Virus record (IMG/VR): IMGVR_UViG_3300032217_000015
Span: 1 to 30,928 of that record
Direction: 5' to 3' (one strand)
Source of the DNA: a virus
DNA length: 30,928 nucleotides
Each line of letters opens with the position of its first letter. Within the stretch, counting starts at the first letter, position 1. Below the pieces are notes generated by a model that was not told the DNA's origin, made no database searches, and saw nothing but the letters and a program-made list of their open reading frames with translations. Both the position numbers and the translations under genes were made by a program. Below, one piece after another: positions 6,069 to 14,711 of the stretch.

Positions 6069-7335
6069 CTTACAAGCCGTAATTGCGAAAGCAGAATTCC
6101 CCGTAAAGCTGGAAGGTCTGTTTAAGAAAAGCCGCTATAAGGTTGCATACGGTGGACGGGGCGGCGCTAAGAGTTGGGGCATTGCCAGGGCACTACTAAT
6201 CCTTGGGGCTAAAAAACCGTTGCGTATCCTGTGTGCTAGGGAATTTATGACTTCCATGCGGGATTCGGTTCACAAGCTACTGTGCGACCAGATTGAATCC
6301 TTGGGTTTGATGGGGTTCTACGAGATTACTCAGGCAAGCATTCGAGGCAAAAACGGAACGGAATTCTCTTTCGCTGGTCTAAAGAACAACATTGCCAACA
6401 TTAAATCGTTTGAAGGTGTGGACGTTTGTTGGGTAGAGGAAGCCCAGACGGTAAGCCGATTGTCGTGGAACGTGCTAATCCCTACCATCCGCAAAGAGAA
6501 TAGCGAAATATGGGTTAGCTTTAACCCTGAATTGGAAACAGACGAGACTTACCAGAGATTTGTTGTCAAGCCGCCTGATGACTGCATCCAAATCAAAGTG
6601 AACTGGTCGGATAACCCTTGGTTCCCTGAAACCCTGCGACTCGAGAAAGACGCGCTAAAGGAACGGGACGAGGAAGCCTATAACCAAGTTTGGGAAGGTT
6701 TATGCCGCCAGACGGTGGATGGGGCTATCTTTGCCAAAGAAATGCAGCAAGCAGAGAAAGAAGGCCGTATTACCCGTGTAGCCTATGACGCCACAAAGCC
6801 TGTTCATGCGGTGTTTGACCTTGGCTGGTCTGACAGCACGGCAATTTGGTTTTTGCAGTTTATAGGCATGGAAACTAGGCTAATCCGCTACATTGAAGAC
6901 AGCCAGAAGACTATTAGCTATTACATGGCAACGATGCAGACTTTTGGGTATGTGTACGACACTATCTGGCTACCGCATGATGCGGAAAATAAGACCTTAG
7001 CGGCAGCAGGGCGTAGTATTGACGACATTGTGAGAGCAGCAGGGTACAAAACTAACATCTTGCCTAGAGTGCCAATTACTGACTCAATCAACGCTGCAAG
7101 GACAATATTTCCTTCCTGTTGGTTTGATCGTGAGCACGCAGCGGAAGGTTTAGCTTGTCTGAGGCATTACCGCTATGAAGTTGACCCAGACACGGGGCAA
7201 TTTAGCCGTAGTCCATTGCACGACCATTATTCTCATGGTGCAGATGCTTTTAGATACATTGCGCTTATGATTAAAGAGCCTGCCAAGCGCAAGAAACAAG
7301 CTGCAATTGCCAATGTCGGCAGTTGGATGGGATAA
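6061..7335 (+). CDS. Terminase large subunit (PBSX/Terminase_3-like)
   Basis: This is the DNA-packaging motor, an ATPase that translocates DNA into the prohead and a nuclease that cuts it. The ATPase domain has Walker A GGRGGAKS at residues 31-38, Walker B VCWVEE at about 122-127, and coupling motif SFNP at 153-156. The RNase H-like nuclease domain has acidic residues in FDLGWSD (D253), LPHDAE (about D307) and HGADAFRY (about D395). The length of 424 residues is normal. It overlaps the putative small subunit and is followed by the portal gene, the standard packaging order. The family is certain; headful versus cohesive-end packaging cannot be told here. Confidence 0.95.
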   Translation: MSDLQAVIAKAEFPVKLEGLFKKSRYKVAYGGRGGAKSWGIARALLILGAKKPLRILCAREFMTSMRDSVHKLLCDQIESLGLMGFYEITQASIRGKNGTEFSFAGLKNNIANIKSFEGVDVCWVEEAQTVSRLSWNVLIPTIRKENSEIWVSFNPELETDETYQRFVVKPPDDCIQIKVNWSDNPWFPETLRLEKDALKERDEEAYNQVWEGLCRQTVDGAIFAKEMQQAEKEGRITRVAYDATKPVHAVFDLGWSDSTAIWFLQFIGMETRLIRYIEDSQKTISYYMATMQTFGYVYDTIWLPHDAENKTLAAAGRSIDDIVRAAGYKTNILPRVPITDSINAARTIFPSCWFDREHAAEGLACLRHYRYEVDPDTGQFSRSPLHDHYSHGADAFRYIALMIKEPAKRKKQAAIANVGSWMG

Positions 7336-7354
7336 TAGGTAAAAAGGGCTAACT

Positions 7355-9496
7355 ATGTCTGATTATCAAGCACAAACATCAAGCGCCGATGGGCGCATTA
7401 ATGACGCTATTAAGTTTTGGCGGCTGGTTAATGATGCTGACTCTACGAACCGTGCAGAAGCGTTGCAGGACGTTAAGTTTGCTGCTGGCGACCAATGGCC
7501 TGTTGAAATACAAAACTCGCGCAATGTGGAAGCCCGTCCTTGTCTAACCATTAACAAGATCGACGCTTACATTCGCCAGGTTACAAACCAACAGCGCCAG
7601 CAACGTCCGCGCATTAAAGTTCATGCCGTTAACAATCTAGCGGATTACAAAGTTGCTCAGGTAATTGAAGGTATTGCCCGTCACATTGAAGTCAATTCCA
7701 ACGCTGACACCGCCTACGATACCGCCTTTGATTACGCCGTGCGGATGGGTTGGGGGTATTGGAGGGTAAATACTCGCTACTCAAGCGAAGATAGCTTTGA
7801 CCAAGAAATCTACATTGACACGATTGACAATCCGTTTACCGTGTACTTTGACCCTAATTCCGTTTTACCTGATGGTTCAGACGCCGAACGCTGCCTGATT
7901 ACCACGGTAATGGATAAAAAAGTTTTCCGCGAACATTACCCAGACGCTGATGATGGCGCTAACTTCCAACAACGGTCAACTGGCGATGACACCGCAAGCT
8001 GGGTGACAAAAGAAGATATACGAGTTGCAGAGTTTTTTTACATTGAACGCGAACGTGCAAAGTTGTATCTGTTAAGCGATGGTTCACGGCATTTTGCCGA
8101 TTCGGATAGTTTTTTTGAACGTGTAGATGCTGCTGGCCTTACCGTACTTGATGAGCGCGACTCTTTCCGAAAAGCCGTTAAGTGGGTAAAGATGACGGCA
8201 ATGGAAATTTTGGAAGAAAAGACTTGGGCTGGTAAGTACATCCCTGTTATCCCTTGCTATGGCGCACAAGTTATTGTGGACGACAAGCGCAAGAAATATG
8301 GCTTAGTTAGGTTTGCCAAAGACCCTCAGCGGATGTATAACTTTTGGCGCACATCAATGACCGAGAGCATTGCACTTGCTCCAAAGGCAAAGTGGCTGCT
8401 TGCTGAAGGTCAAGATGAAGGGCATGAAAGCGAATGGGCAATGGCTAATATCAAGTCAAGCCCTGTCCTGCGCTATAAGCAAAAAGACATTGAAGGGGTT
8501 CCAGCGCCTGTTCCGCAAAGGTTGCAGCCTGAAGCGCCACCAGCAGGCATCATGGAGGCCGCAGGAGCCATTTCTGCCGACTTGCAGATGGTGTTGGGTA
8601 TCCTAGACCCAAATCAGCTTCCAAGCGGAAATATCAGCGGTAAAGCGTTGTCTGGACAACAAAACCAAGTTGACCTGTCTAACTTCCACTTCTACGACAA
8701 CATGACCCGCAGCATTCGGCATACGGGAAAAATCATTTTGGACTTGATTCCAAAGATTTACGACACGCAGCGGGTAATGCGAATTATTGGCGCAGATGGT
8801 CAGCCGAGCATGGAAACCATTAACGAACGTAAAGTTGGTGACGATGGCATTGAGGCTGTGCTAAACGATGTGACGGTTGGTGAGTATGACGTTGTGATGG
8901 ACACCGGCCCAGGATTCATGACTCGCCGCCAACAGGCTGTTGACGCAATGATGCCGCTGATGGCAAAGCCTGAACTGTTTAATGTGGCTGGTGACCTTGT
9001 GTTTAGGAACATGGACTTCCCTGGCGCAGACGTTATTGCAGATCGACTTGCCGCAATGAATCCCTTGTCGCAGATTGACGAGAAATCCGATATACCGCCT
9101 CAAGTGCAAATGCAATTGGCGCAAGCTAAGAAAACCGTCCAAGATATGCAGAATCAGATGGCGGCAATGCAATTGGCAATGAAGCAACGTGCAGACATTG
9201 AAAGCGTTAAACAGGAAGCAGAGACTAAACGCGAACTCATGCGTCAGACTGCCAAGGCACATAACACCGAAACAATGGCAGAAGTTAAGGTCAACGATCA
9301 AAATACTCGCGCTATTACTAGCCAAAACAAAACAGAGATTGAAGCTATTGTTGATTTGCTATTGCACCGCATGGATACGGGACGTTTAGAGATGGAAATC
9401 TCGCGTAGGAATTCCGAACAACAACAATATGCCCAATTTGCCGCCCAAGATATTAGTCAAGGGGCTAATCCATTAATTCAACAAATGACGCAATAA
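7355..9496 (+). CDS. Portal protein, P22-like, 713 aa
   Basis: This forms the dodecameric ring through which DNA enters and leaves the capsid. Its length is very close to P22 gp1 (725 aa), and the N-terminal part shows the family pattern: FWRLVNDADSTNRAEALQDVKFAAGDQWP, RPCLTINKIDAYIRQVTNQQRQ and a following PRIKVHAV. The C-terminal 130 residues are a long Gln- and Ala-rich helical stretch (about 585-690) equivalent to the P22 barrel/coiled-coil region that projects into the capsid. A ribosome binding site (AAAAGGGC) lies upstream. It is followed by a hairpin and the scaffold gene. Confidence 0.93.
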   Translation: MSDYQAQTSSADGRINDAIKFWRLVNDADSTNRAEALQDVKFAAGDQWPVEIQNSRNVEARPCLTINKIDAYIRQVTNQQRQQRPRIKVHAVNNLADYKVAQVIEGIARHIEVNSNADTAYDTAFDYAVRMGWGYWRVNTRYSSEDSFDQEIYIDTIDNPFTVYFDPNSVLPDGSDAERCLITTVMDKKVFREHYPDADDGANFQQRSTGDDTASWVTKEDIRVAEFFYIERERAKLYLLSDGSRHFADSDSFFERVDAAGLTVLDERDSFRKAVKWVKMTAMEILEEKTWAGKYIPVIPCYGAQVIVDDKRKKYGLVRFAKDPQRMYNFWRTSMTESIALAPKAKWLLAEGQDEGHESEWAMANIKSSPVLRYKQKDIEGVPAPVPQRLQPEAPPAGIMEAAGAISADLQMVLGILDPNQLPSGNISGKALSGQQNQVDLSNFHFYDNMTRSIRHTGKIILDLIPKIYDTQRVMRIIGADGQPSMETINERKVGDDGIEAVLNDVTVGEYDVVMDTGPGFMTRRQQAVDAMMPLMAKPELFNVAGDLVFRNMDFPGADVIADRLAAMNPLSQIDEKSDIPPQVQMQLAQAKKTVQDMQNQMAAMQLAMKQRADIESVKQEAETKRELMRQTAKAHNTETMAEVKVNDQNTRAITSQNKTEIEAIVDLLLHRMDTGRLEMEISRRNSEQQQYAQFAAQDISQGANPLIQQMTQ

Positions 9497-9521
9497 CTGT
9501 GGTATAAACCGCACAACCTTA

Positions 9522-9538
9522 CCAGTTGGGTCAACTGG
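9522..9538 (+). promoter_or_regulatory. Perfect 7-bp hairpin between portal and scaffold genes
   Basis: CCAGTTG (9522-9528) and CAACTGG (9532-9538) are exact reverse complements around a GGT loop. It sits in a 64-nt gap, 22 nt before the scaffold start. There is no following T-run, so it is not a clear terminator. A role in mRNA processing or in setting the high scaffold and coat expression relative to the portal is plausible. Confidence 0.45.
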
Positions 9539-9560
9539 GTTAATTCTTAGGATAAAACCT

Positions 9561-10460
9561 ATGTCAGAAGTACAGGATGCACCACAAGTGCAACCACGGC
9601 AGGCACAAACAGTGCTTACCAACGAGAATATGGCTGAATTCGCTGCCAAGAAATTAGGTTTAGCTGCACCAAGCGAGGCTGTAAAAACAGAGCCGCAACA
9701 GAGTGAACCAGTTGATAGCGAGAATGAGGCAACAGCGGTAGAGGATAGAAAACAGAATCCAAAATTGGAGAAAAGGTTTTCAGAGATTACCAAGCAACGA
9801 GAGGCGGCAAGGGCAGAGGCCCAAACCGAGCGCGAGGCTAGGCAACAACTGGAAGCAAAGTTGCGGGATTATGAGGAAAAGGCAAAGCCAAAAGCTGAAG
9901 CTAAATCTGAAGAAGAACCGCAGCCGAATCAGTTTTCCGATATGTACGAATACGCTAAAGCGTTGACAGACTATCGGGTTGAACAGCGGATGAATGAGGA
10001 AAAGCAGAAGGAAGTACAAGCAAAGGTACAAGCCGAACGCGACAAAGTAATTAATACTTGGTCTAAACGGGTTGAATCTGCGAAAAGCGAAATGCCTGAC
10101 TTTGAGGATATGGTTGGTTCTGCGGATGTTGCGGTAAGCAACGAAGTACGGGACGCCATTTTTGAATCAGAAGTTGGCCCTCGCATCTTGTATCACCTTG
10201 CTGAAAACCCGGAAATTGCTGAAAAACTGCAAGGCATGACTTTGACAAGAGCCTTGGCAACAATTGGGAAACTGGAGGCACAGTTTGAAAAGACAGAGCC
10301 TCAGACAAAGCCTACTGTTGGAAGAAGTAAAGCGCCAGCGCCGATTAATCCTATTAAGGCGACAGCAAACGGGCCGATTACCGAACTTGATTCAAATCGT
10401 CAGTTCCATGGTAATTACCAGGCTTGGAAAGCTGCTCGACTTGCAGGACGAATCCGCTGA
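9561..10460 (+). CDS. Scaffolding protein, P22 gp8-like, 299 aa
   Basis: The product is highly charged, rich in Glu, Lys, Gln and Ala, with long predicted coiled-coil stretches at about residues 65-120 and 130-175. Its length equals that of P22 gp8 (about 303). It ends in a basic helical tail (NYQAWKAARLAGRIR), matching the way P22-type scaffolds bind coat protein through a basic C-terminal helix-turn-helix. It lies between portal and coat, exactly where gp8 lies in P22. AGGATAAA precedes the ATG by a normal distance. The primary sequence of scaffolds is poorly conserved, so the call leans on position and form. Confidence 0.85.
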   Translation: MSEVQDAPQVQPRQAQTVLTNENMAEFAAKKLGLAAPSEAVKTEPQQSEPVDSENEATAVEDRKQNPKLEKRFSEITKQREAARAEAQTEREARQQLEAKLRDYEEKAKPKAEAKSEEEPQPNQFSDMYEYAKALTDYRVEQRMNEEKQKEVQAKVQAERDKVINTWSKRVESAKSEMPDFEDMVGSADVAVSNEVRDAIFESEVGPRILYHLAENPEIAEKLQGMTLTRALATIGKLEAQFEKTEPQTKPTVGRSKAPAPINPIKATANGPITELDSNRQFHGNYQAWKAARLAGRIR

Positions 10461-10489
10461 CAACACAATTTTTTTATTAAGGAAATGAA

Positions 10490-11710
10490 ATGAGCAATAA
10501 CCTGCTTACCATCTCCATGATTACCAACGAAGCGTTGATGGTCTTGGAAAATGAGTTGACTTTCTCCTCTGAAGTCATGCGCAACTATGACGATCAATTC
10601 GCTGTTACCGGCGCAAAGATCGGTGCGACCCTGAACGTTCGTCGTCCTGGACGCTTTATCGGCACTACTGGCCCTGCTTTGAACGTTGAAGACTTCAACG
10701 AAACGAGCGTGCCTGTTACCCTGTCAACACAGTTCCACGTTGATACCCAATTCACCACTCAAGACTTGGCACTGAGCCTGGACGCTTTCTCTGATCGCGT
10801 TCTGAAGCCTGCCGTGGCTGCTGTGGCGAATAAGATCGACTTTGACGGCACTACGATGGCTAAACTCAATACCGCCAATATCGTCGGTACTGCCGGTTCG
10901 CCTCCCACTTCGCTGTTGACATACCTGACTGCCCAAGCCTACTTGGATGCTGAGGGTGCGCCTCGCGATGGTCGCCGTTCGTGCATTATTGAGCCGTTCA
11001 CCGGCGCAACGATTGTGGACAGCTTGAAGGGTCTGTTTGTGCCTAGCGATAAAATCGGCGCACAATTCAGCAAAGGCATGATGGGCCGCGATTCTGCTGG
11101 CATGAACTGGAAAATGGATCAGAATATTTCTGCTCAAACTTTCGGTTCGTATTCGGGTACTGCGACTATCAACACCAGCACTGATACCGGCATTTTGACT
11201 TCTGGTTGGGCACAAACATCGTCTTTGACGCTGTCCAAGACCGGCACTTTCACGCCTCTGGTTGGTGATACTTTCACTATCGCTGGTGTGTATGCTGTCA
11301 ACCCACAAAACCGTCAAGCCTACGGTAGCAACAAGCTGCGCAATTTCGTCGTTACCGCTATCAGCGGAAATGCCGTCACCGTTAGCCCTGCTGTTATCTC
11401 CGCTGGTCAGTTCCAGAACGTGTCTATCACTAGCCCTGGCGCTTCTGCTGTGACCCCGTTCAACCAAGCTGGTGCAGTATCTCCGCAGAACATCGTGATG
11501 CACAAAAACGCATTTACGCTGGCTACGGCTGATCTGGACTTGCCTGATGGCGTAGTGTTCGCTGGTCGTGCTTCTGATAAGGACTTGGGCCTCTCGATGC
11601 GTATTGTTCGTCAGTACACCATCAACAACGATTCCATCCCGACTCGCGTTGATGTACTGTACGGTTGGGCGCCTCTGTATACTGAGTTGGCTTGCCGAGT
11701 GGCTTCTTAA
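10490..11710 (+). CDS. Major coat protein, P22 gp5-like, 406 aa
   Basis: This is the HK97-fold shell protein. It begins NNLLTISMITNEALMVLEN, the characteristic P22-coat-family N-terminal helix, followed by NVRRPGRF at about residues 49-56 and VDTQFTTQDLALSLDAFSDR near 84-103. A beta-rich insertion at about 225-330, including VGDTFTIAGVYAVNPQNRQ, corresponds to the telokin-like I-domain of P22 coat. The length is slightly below P22 (430 aa). AAGGAAATGAA gives a strong ribosome binding site. GC and codon use appear more biased than in the flanking genes, as expected for the most expressed protein. P22 coat needs GroEL/ES to fold, which makes the phage GroES-like gene relevant. Confidence 0.95.
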   Translation: MSNNLLTISMITNEALMVLENELTFSSEVMRNYDDQFAVTGAKIGATLNVRRPGRFIGTTGPALNVEDFNETSVPVTLSTQFHVDTQFTTQDLALSLDAFSDRVLKPAVAAVANKIDFDGTTMAKLNTANIVGTAGSPPTSLLTYLTAQAYLDAEGAPRDGRRSCIIEPFTGATIVDSLKGLFVPSDKIGAQFSKGMMGRDSAGMNWKMDQNISAQTFGSYSGTATINTSTDTGILTSGWAQTSSLTLSKTGTFTPLVGDTFTIAGVYAVNPQNRQAYGSNKLRNFVVTAISGNAVTVSPAVISAGQFQNVSITSPGASAVTPFNQAGAVSPQNIVMHKNAFTLATADLDLPDGVVFAGRASDKDLGLSMRIVRQYTINNDSIPTRVDVLYGWAPLYTELACRVAS

Positions 11711-11733
11711 ACCCATAAAGAAAGGAAACTATC

Positions 11734-12156
11734 ATGGCTAATCCAGGCGCAGCAAGCACCACGACCAACCACCCGATTCAACTGTCTAGCAATCAGGCAA
11801 TTCGCTTGATCGGTTCGGCACAATCGGTTAACCTTAACAGCGTAGCCGATACCGTTGCACAAATCCTAGTTTCAGGTCGTGTCAGCGTGGCTTATGTTTT
11901 GGTAACTAACGCAAGCGTCAGCTTGACCACGGCTCAAGTTGCGGTTTACACCGCACCTGCTGCTGGCGGTACTGCTGTACTCTCTGCAACCGCCCTTACC
12001 GGCGCTACCACGGCGGCTAAAGTTGTGAATACTGCTGCATCGTCAACTGATGCGGTAACAGGCCAATACCTGTACATTCGCAATACAACCGCCCAAGGTG
12101 CAGCCGCAACTGCTGATGTATTCATCTACGGTTACGACCTGACATTCCTGCCTTAA
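11734..12156 (+). CDS. Probable head decoration protein, 140 aa
   Basis: A small Ala-, Thr-, Ser- and Val-rich beta protein made from alternating hydrophobic strands (VSVAYVLVTNASVSLTTAQ, then AVYTAPAAGG) with no membrane segment. It stands directly after the coat gene with its own AAAGGAAAC ribosome binding site, and immediately before a strong terminator. This is the usual place for capsid decoration or cement proteins. No specific family is recognised, so the role is inferred from position and composition. Confidence 0.6.
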   Translation: MANPGAASTTTNHPIQLSSNQAIRLIGSAQSVNLNSVADTVAQILVSGRVSVAYVLVTNASVSLTTAQVAVYTAPAAGGTAVLSATALTGATTAAKVVNTAASSTDAVTGQYLYIRNTTAQGAAATADVFIYGYDLTFLP

Positions 12157-12172
12157 AACGGCATGAAACCCT

Positions 12173-12206
12173 AAAAAGGCCACTCTCGCAAGAGGTGGCT
12201 TTTTTT
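12173..12206 (+). terminator. Intrinsic terminator closing the head module
   Basis: The stem is GCCAC (12179-12183) with GTGGC (12195-12199), a bulged T at 12184, then CTC (12185-12187) with GAG (12192-12194), capped by a GCAA tetraloop. An A-run precedes it and a seven-T run follows at 12200-12206, extending the stem by A-T pairs. It lies 17 nt after the decoration gene. The flanking A- and T-runs mean it could work in both directions. Confidence 0.9.
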
Positions 12207-12217
12207 CTTTTAAAGCA

Positions 12218-12223
12218 TATAAT
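12218..12223 (+). promoter_or_regulatory. Possible -10 box (TATAAT) for the tail module
   Basis: A perfect TATAAT sits 11 nt after the terminator's T-run and 24 nt before the next start codon. No convincing -35 hexamer lies at 16-18 nt spacing, since that stretch is inside the terminator stem. A promoter here would restart transcription for the tail genes, but the AT-rich setting makes a chance match possible. Confidence 0.25.
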
Positions 12224-12246
12224 TTGCAAAATCTCCAAGGAGCATT

Positions 12247-12579
12247 ATGTCTACCGTAAACGCATTTACGCCCAAAGGCCAAACTTATCTTGTATCAACT
12301 TCTGACGTTCAAGTTAAAACACAAGACAACGTTTACGCCGTTTCTTACCGAATCGTCAACATCACCAGCGGCACTGTTTATCTAGGTTTTAAAGCAGCAG
12401 ACCCATTGGGCGCATCAGTTTCTGTTGGAACGGTAGCAGCACCAACCGCTGGAAGCCCTGTTACTAACATTGTTGGTTTTCTTGCTGGTTCAATTGAAGT
12501 CTTGTCTTTCCCACCGAATGTTTGGCTTAAATCTGACACGGCAAATGCGCTGTTGGTCACACCAGGCGAAGGCATTTAA
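12247..12579 (+). CDS. Hypothetical structural protein, 110 aa
   Basis: No family recognised. The product is beta-rich with little charge (YAVSYRIVNITSGTVYLGFKAAD near residues 30-52; an Ala/Pro/Gly stretch near 60-75; VEVLSF-type strand near 84-89), like small head- or tail-attached virion proteins. A clear AAGGAG is spaced 6 nt from the ATG. It is the first gene after the terminator and stands 9 nt before the tailspike gene, so it may be a head-fibre or tailspike partner. Role inferred. Confidence 0.6.
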   Translation: MSTVNAFTPKGQTYLVSTSDVQVKTQDNVYAVSYRIVNITSGTVYLGFKAADPLGASVSVGTVAAPTAGSPVTNIVGFLAGSIEVLSFPPNVWLKSDTANALLVTPGEGI

Positions 12580-12588
12580 GGATAAATT

Positions 12589-14220
12589 ATGACCGTCAAT
12601 CTTTCAATGTTGGCTGGTGCTGGTGCACAATTTTTTGACAACACTGGCATTATTCTTTCTGGCGGTCTTGTTTATACTTATGCGGCTGGAACTACAACGC
12701 CACAAGCTGCATATACAACAAGTGCGGGAAACATTGCACATTCCAATCCTATTGTTCTAGACTCGGCTGGTCGTGTTTCTTCTGGTGGAGAAATTTGGTT
12801 AACCGATTCTGTTTCATATAAGTTTGTTTTAAAAACATCTATTGGAATTACTATTGGAACTTACGATAATGTAACTGGCAATTCAAGTGGAATTTATGCT
12901 GCTTTTGCCGCATCATCTGGTTCTTCTCTTGTTGGTTATTTGCCAGCAGGTTCTGGGGCTGTTCAGACTACGGTGCAGGCCAAGTTGAGGCAAACTGTAA
13001 GCGTAATGGATTTTGGCGCTACTGGCAATGGCACTACTGATGACACGGCGGCATTTACCAATGCAGCTACATATGCTGCTAGTATTAATGGTGATGTATA
13101 TTTGCCACCGCCAGCAACTACATATAAATTAAGTGGCAATCCCACAGTTCCAACAAATGTAAATTTTCAAGGTTCATTAACTTGGTTAAGTGGTGCAGGA
13201 GTTTTACCTGTTGAACAGTTTATTGCATTATCTGAAAGTATTTCCCCAAATGTTTTTTCTGTCAAATCTTTAAATTATTCTGAAACCGCATCTAACGAAA
13301 CCACAAGAAAATGGGCTGTTTGCGGATGGGTAAATTATAAAAATTCTCCTGCATCTGGTTATGCTGGAACAGCCACTGATGCAGTTGGAGTAGATGGACG
13401 AGGAATTGCTAGTGTTGCAAATGGTCGGGTATGGGGTATTGTTGGACTTGGTCAACTTAATACTGGTGTTTCAGGTGTAGCACAAGCCTATTCAGCAGAA
13501 TTTGACATTAACAACAACTATGCAAATATTACTGCTTTTGATGCTTCTCCAACTGCCAAGGGAATAGTTATTGCGTCTGGTGGAACTTATCAACCAGAAA
13601 CTGCTGGTCTTGTAATTTCCACAAAAACACCTACAAACACATTAGGCGATAATAGATTTTTTGCTGGGTGGAGATTTTATCAAGATTGTTACAAAGAATT
13701 TGGAATTCATTTTGATGACAATTGCAAAAATGTAGCAATAAGAATTCCAAGTACAGCCATAGGAGTAAGATTTACCAAATCAAATACTTACAATTTTGAT
13801 TTTTCTTTAAATGACATTTCATATCGAGGTCAAATTTTTGCACCAGTTGGCAAAGGAATTGATGTTCTTAAATCAACGGGTTCACAATTAATTGGCATCA
13901 ACGAAACATTCGTTAATTTCAATGTACCTTTGTGTGAAAAAACAAATACTCAAACCGTTCCAACTTCTTTAGATGCAACTGCTGCTAATATTTTTAGCAT
14001 ATCTACGGCAGGCACAATTTCCGGTGGGATTATTCAAGGTGTAGACGGTCAAAGAATTACAATTATTAACGCATCTTCTGGTACGGTAAATGTAAGTAAA
14101 AACGCTAATATGAGAACTATTGGTGGAGCAACAGTAGCACTTGCACCTTTGCAATTGGTCGAATTTGTATATGTTTCTCCAACTTATTTTCAAATTGGTG
14201 CTCCAGTTTCGCTTGCTTAA
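12589..14220 (+). CDS. Tailspike with pectate-lyase-like beta-helix, 543 aa
   Basis: This is probably the host-recognition spike. Residues 1 to about 95 form an N-terminal particle-binding module (FFDNTGIILSGGLVYTYAAGT, followed by an LDSAGRV strand and an IWLTDSVSYKFVL strand) seen in many podovirus tailspikes. The linker AVQTTVQAKLRQTVSVMDFG leads into GATGNGTTDDTAAF near 143-156, the classic start of a pectate-lyase-3 right-handed beta-helix. The C-terminal half is strand-rich and ends in a small fold near 490-543. No catalytic residues can be assigned from sequence alone. The gene is visibly more AT-rich than the coat gene, consistent with exchange of receptor-binding modules. AAGGATAAATT gives the ribosome binding site. 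Confidence 0.85.
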   Translation: MTVNLSMLAGAGAQFFDNTGIILSGGLVYTYAAGTTTPQAAYTTSAGNIAHSNPIVLDSAGRVSSGGEIWLTDSVSYKFVLKTSIGITIGTYDNVTGNSSGIYAAFAASSGSSLVGYLPAGSGAVQTTVQAKLRQTVSVMDFGATGNGTTDDTAAFTNAATYAASINGDVYLPPPATTYKLSGNPTVPTNVNFQGSLTWLSGAGVLPVEQFIALSESISPNVFSVKSLNYSETASNETTRKWAVCGWVNYKNSPASGYAGTATDAVGVDGRGIASVANGRVWGIVGLGQLNTGVSGVAQAYSAEFDINNNYANITAFDASPTAKGIVIASGGTYQPETAGLVISTKTPTNTLGDNRFFAGWRFYQDCYKEFGIHFDDNCKNVAIRIPSTAIGVRFTKSNTYNFDFSLNDISYRGQIFAPVGKGIDVLKSTGSQLIGINETFVNFNVPLCEKTNTQTVPTSLDATAANIFSISTAGTISGGIIQGVDGQRITIINASSGTVNVSKNANMRTIGGATVALAPLQLVEFVYVSPTYFQIGAPVSLA

Positions 14221-14235
14221 TAAAATTTAATCAAC

Positions 14236-14430
14236 ATGACCCTGTTACTCCAACTCCTAAAATCCCGCACAGTCCTCTTTGCTTTAGCACTGGCGGTGCT
14301 GTCCGTACTCCAAGGCTACGTAGCTTTGTTACCAGTAACACCTGTACAACAGATGTACGCTGGTATTGCTATTAGCGTAGCTATCACGTTACTGCGAATC
14401 ATCACAACGCAACCTATCAGTGAAAAATAA
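14236..14430 (+). CDS. Small two-TM membrane protein, candidate holin, 64 aa
   Basis: Two hydrophobic segments are predicted at about residues 12-34 (VLFALALAVLSVLQGYVALL) and 40-58 (MYAGIAISVAITLLRII), with a short basic N-terminus (KSR) and charged C-terminus. The form fits a small class II-like holin or another phage membrane peptide. It stands between the tailspike and a cupin gene, 11 kb from the endolysin, so it might instead be an adsorption-linked membrane protein. No good ribosome binding site is seen, but it is spaced only 15 nt after the tailspike stop. Its stop overlaps the next ATG (TAATG). Confidence 0.6.
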   Translation: MTLLLQLLKSRTVLFALALAVLSVLQGYVALLPVTPVQQMYAGIAISVAITLLRIITTQPISEK

Positions 14431-14711
14431 TGATTCCAGCAAAACGTTTGTTACACGCACAATATGCTGGTGTGGAAGTTAACATTTACCAAGCCAACAT
14501 TGGTGAGGGTGTGCCTATGCACATTCATGCGTTTGCTCACGGAACTATTTGCCAATCGGGTTCTTGCAAAATTACTTGTGGTGAAGAATCGTTTGTCATT
14601 GCTAACAATATAATGCATGAAATGCCTGCTAATGTACCGCACGAAATAGAAGCCTTGGAAGACGGTACAACCATCGTAAACATAATTCCAAACCAAGGAA
14701 GTAAAGCGTAA
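14430..14711 (+). CDS. Cupin-fold protein, 93 aa
   Basis: A single small beta-barrel domain with the two cupin motifs: GEGVPMHIHAFAHG near residues 25-38, with His31, His33 and His37 as likely metal ligands (His37 in place of the usual Glu), and MPANVPHEIE near 65-73, with His71. The size equals a minimal cupin. Such proteins occur in phage structural clusters and are of unknown role, possibly binding a metal or sugar. It is coupled by TAATG overlaps to the membrane protein before it and to the adhesin after it. Confidence 0.75.
   Translation: MIPAKRLLHAQYAGVEVNIYQANIGEGVPMHIHAFAHGTICQSGSCKITCGEESFVIANNIMHEMPANVPHEIEALEDGTTIVNIIPNQGSKA

Noticed and set aside
10724-11716. A 330-codon open frame on the minus strand across the coat gene
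   Set aside because: It mirrors the highly biased coat gene, has low-complexity Arg/Ser/His-rich content, no ribosome binding site and no recognisable motif. It is a shadow of codon bias.
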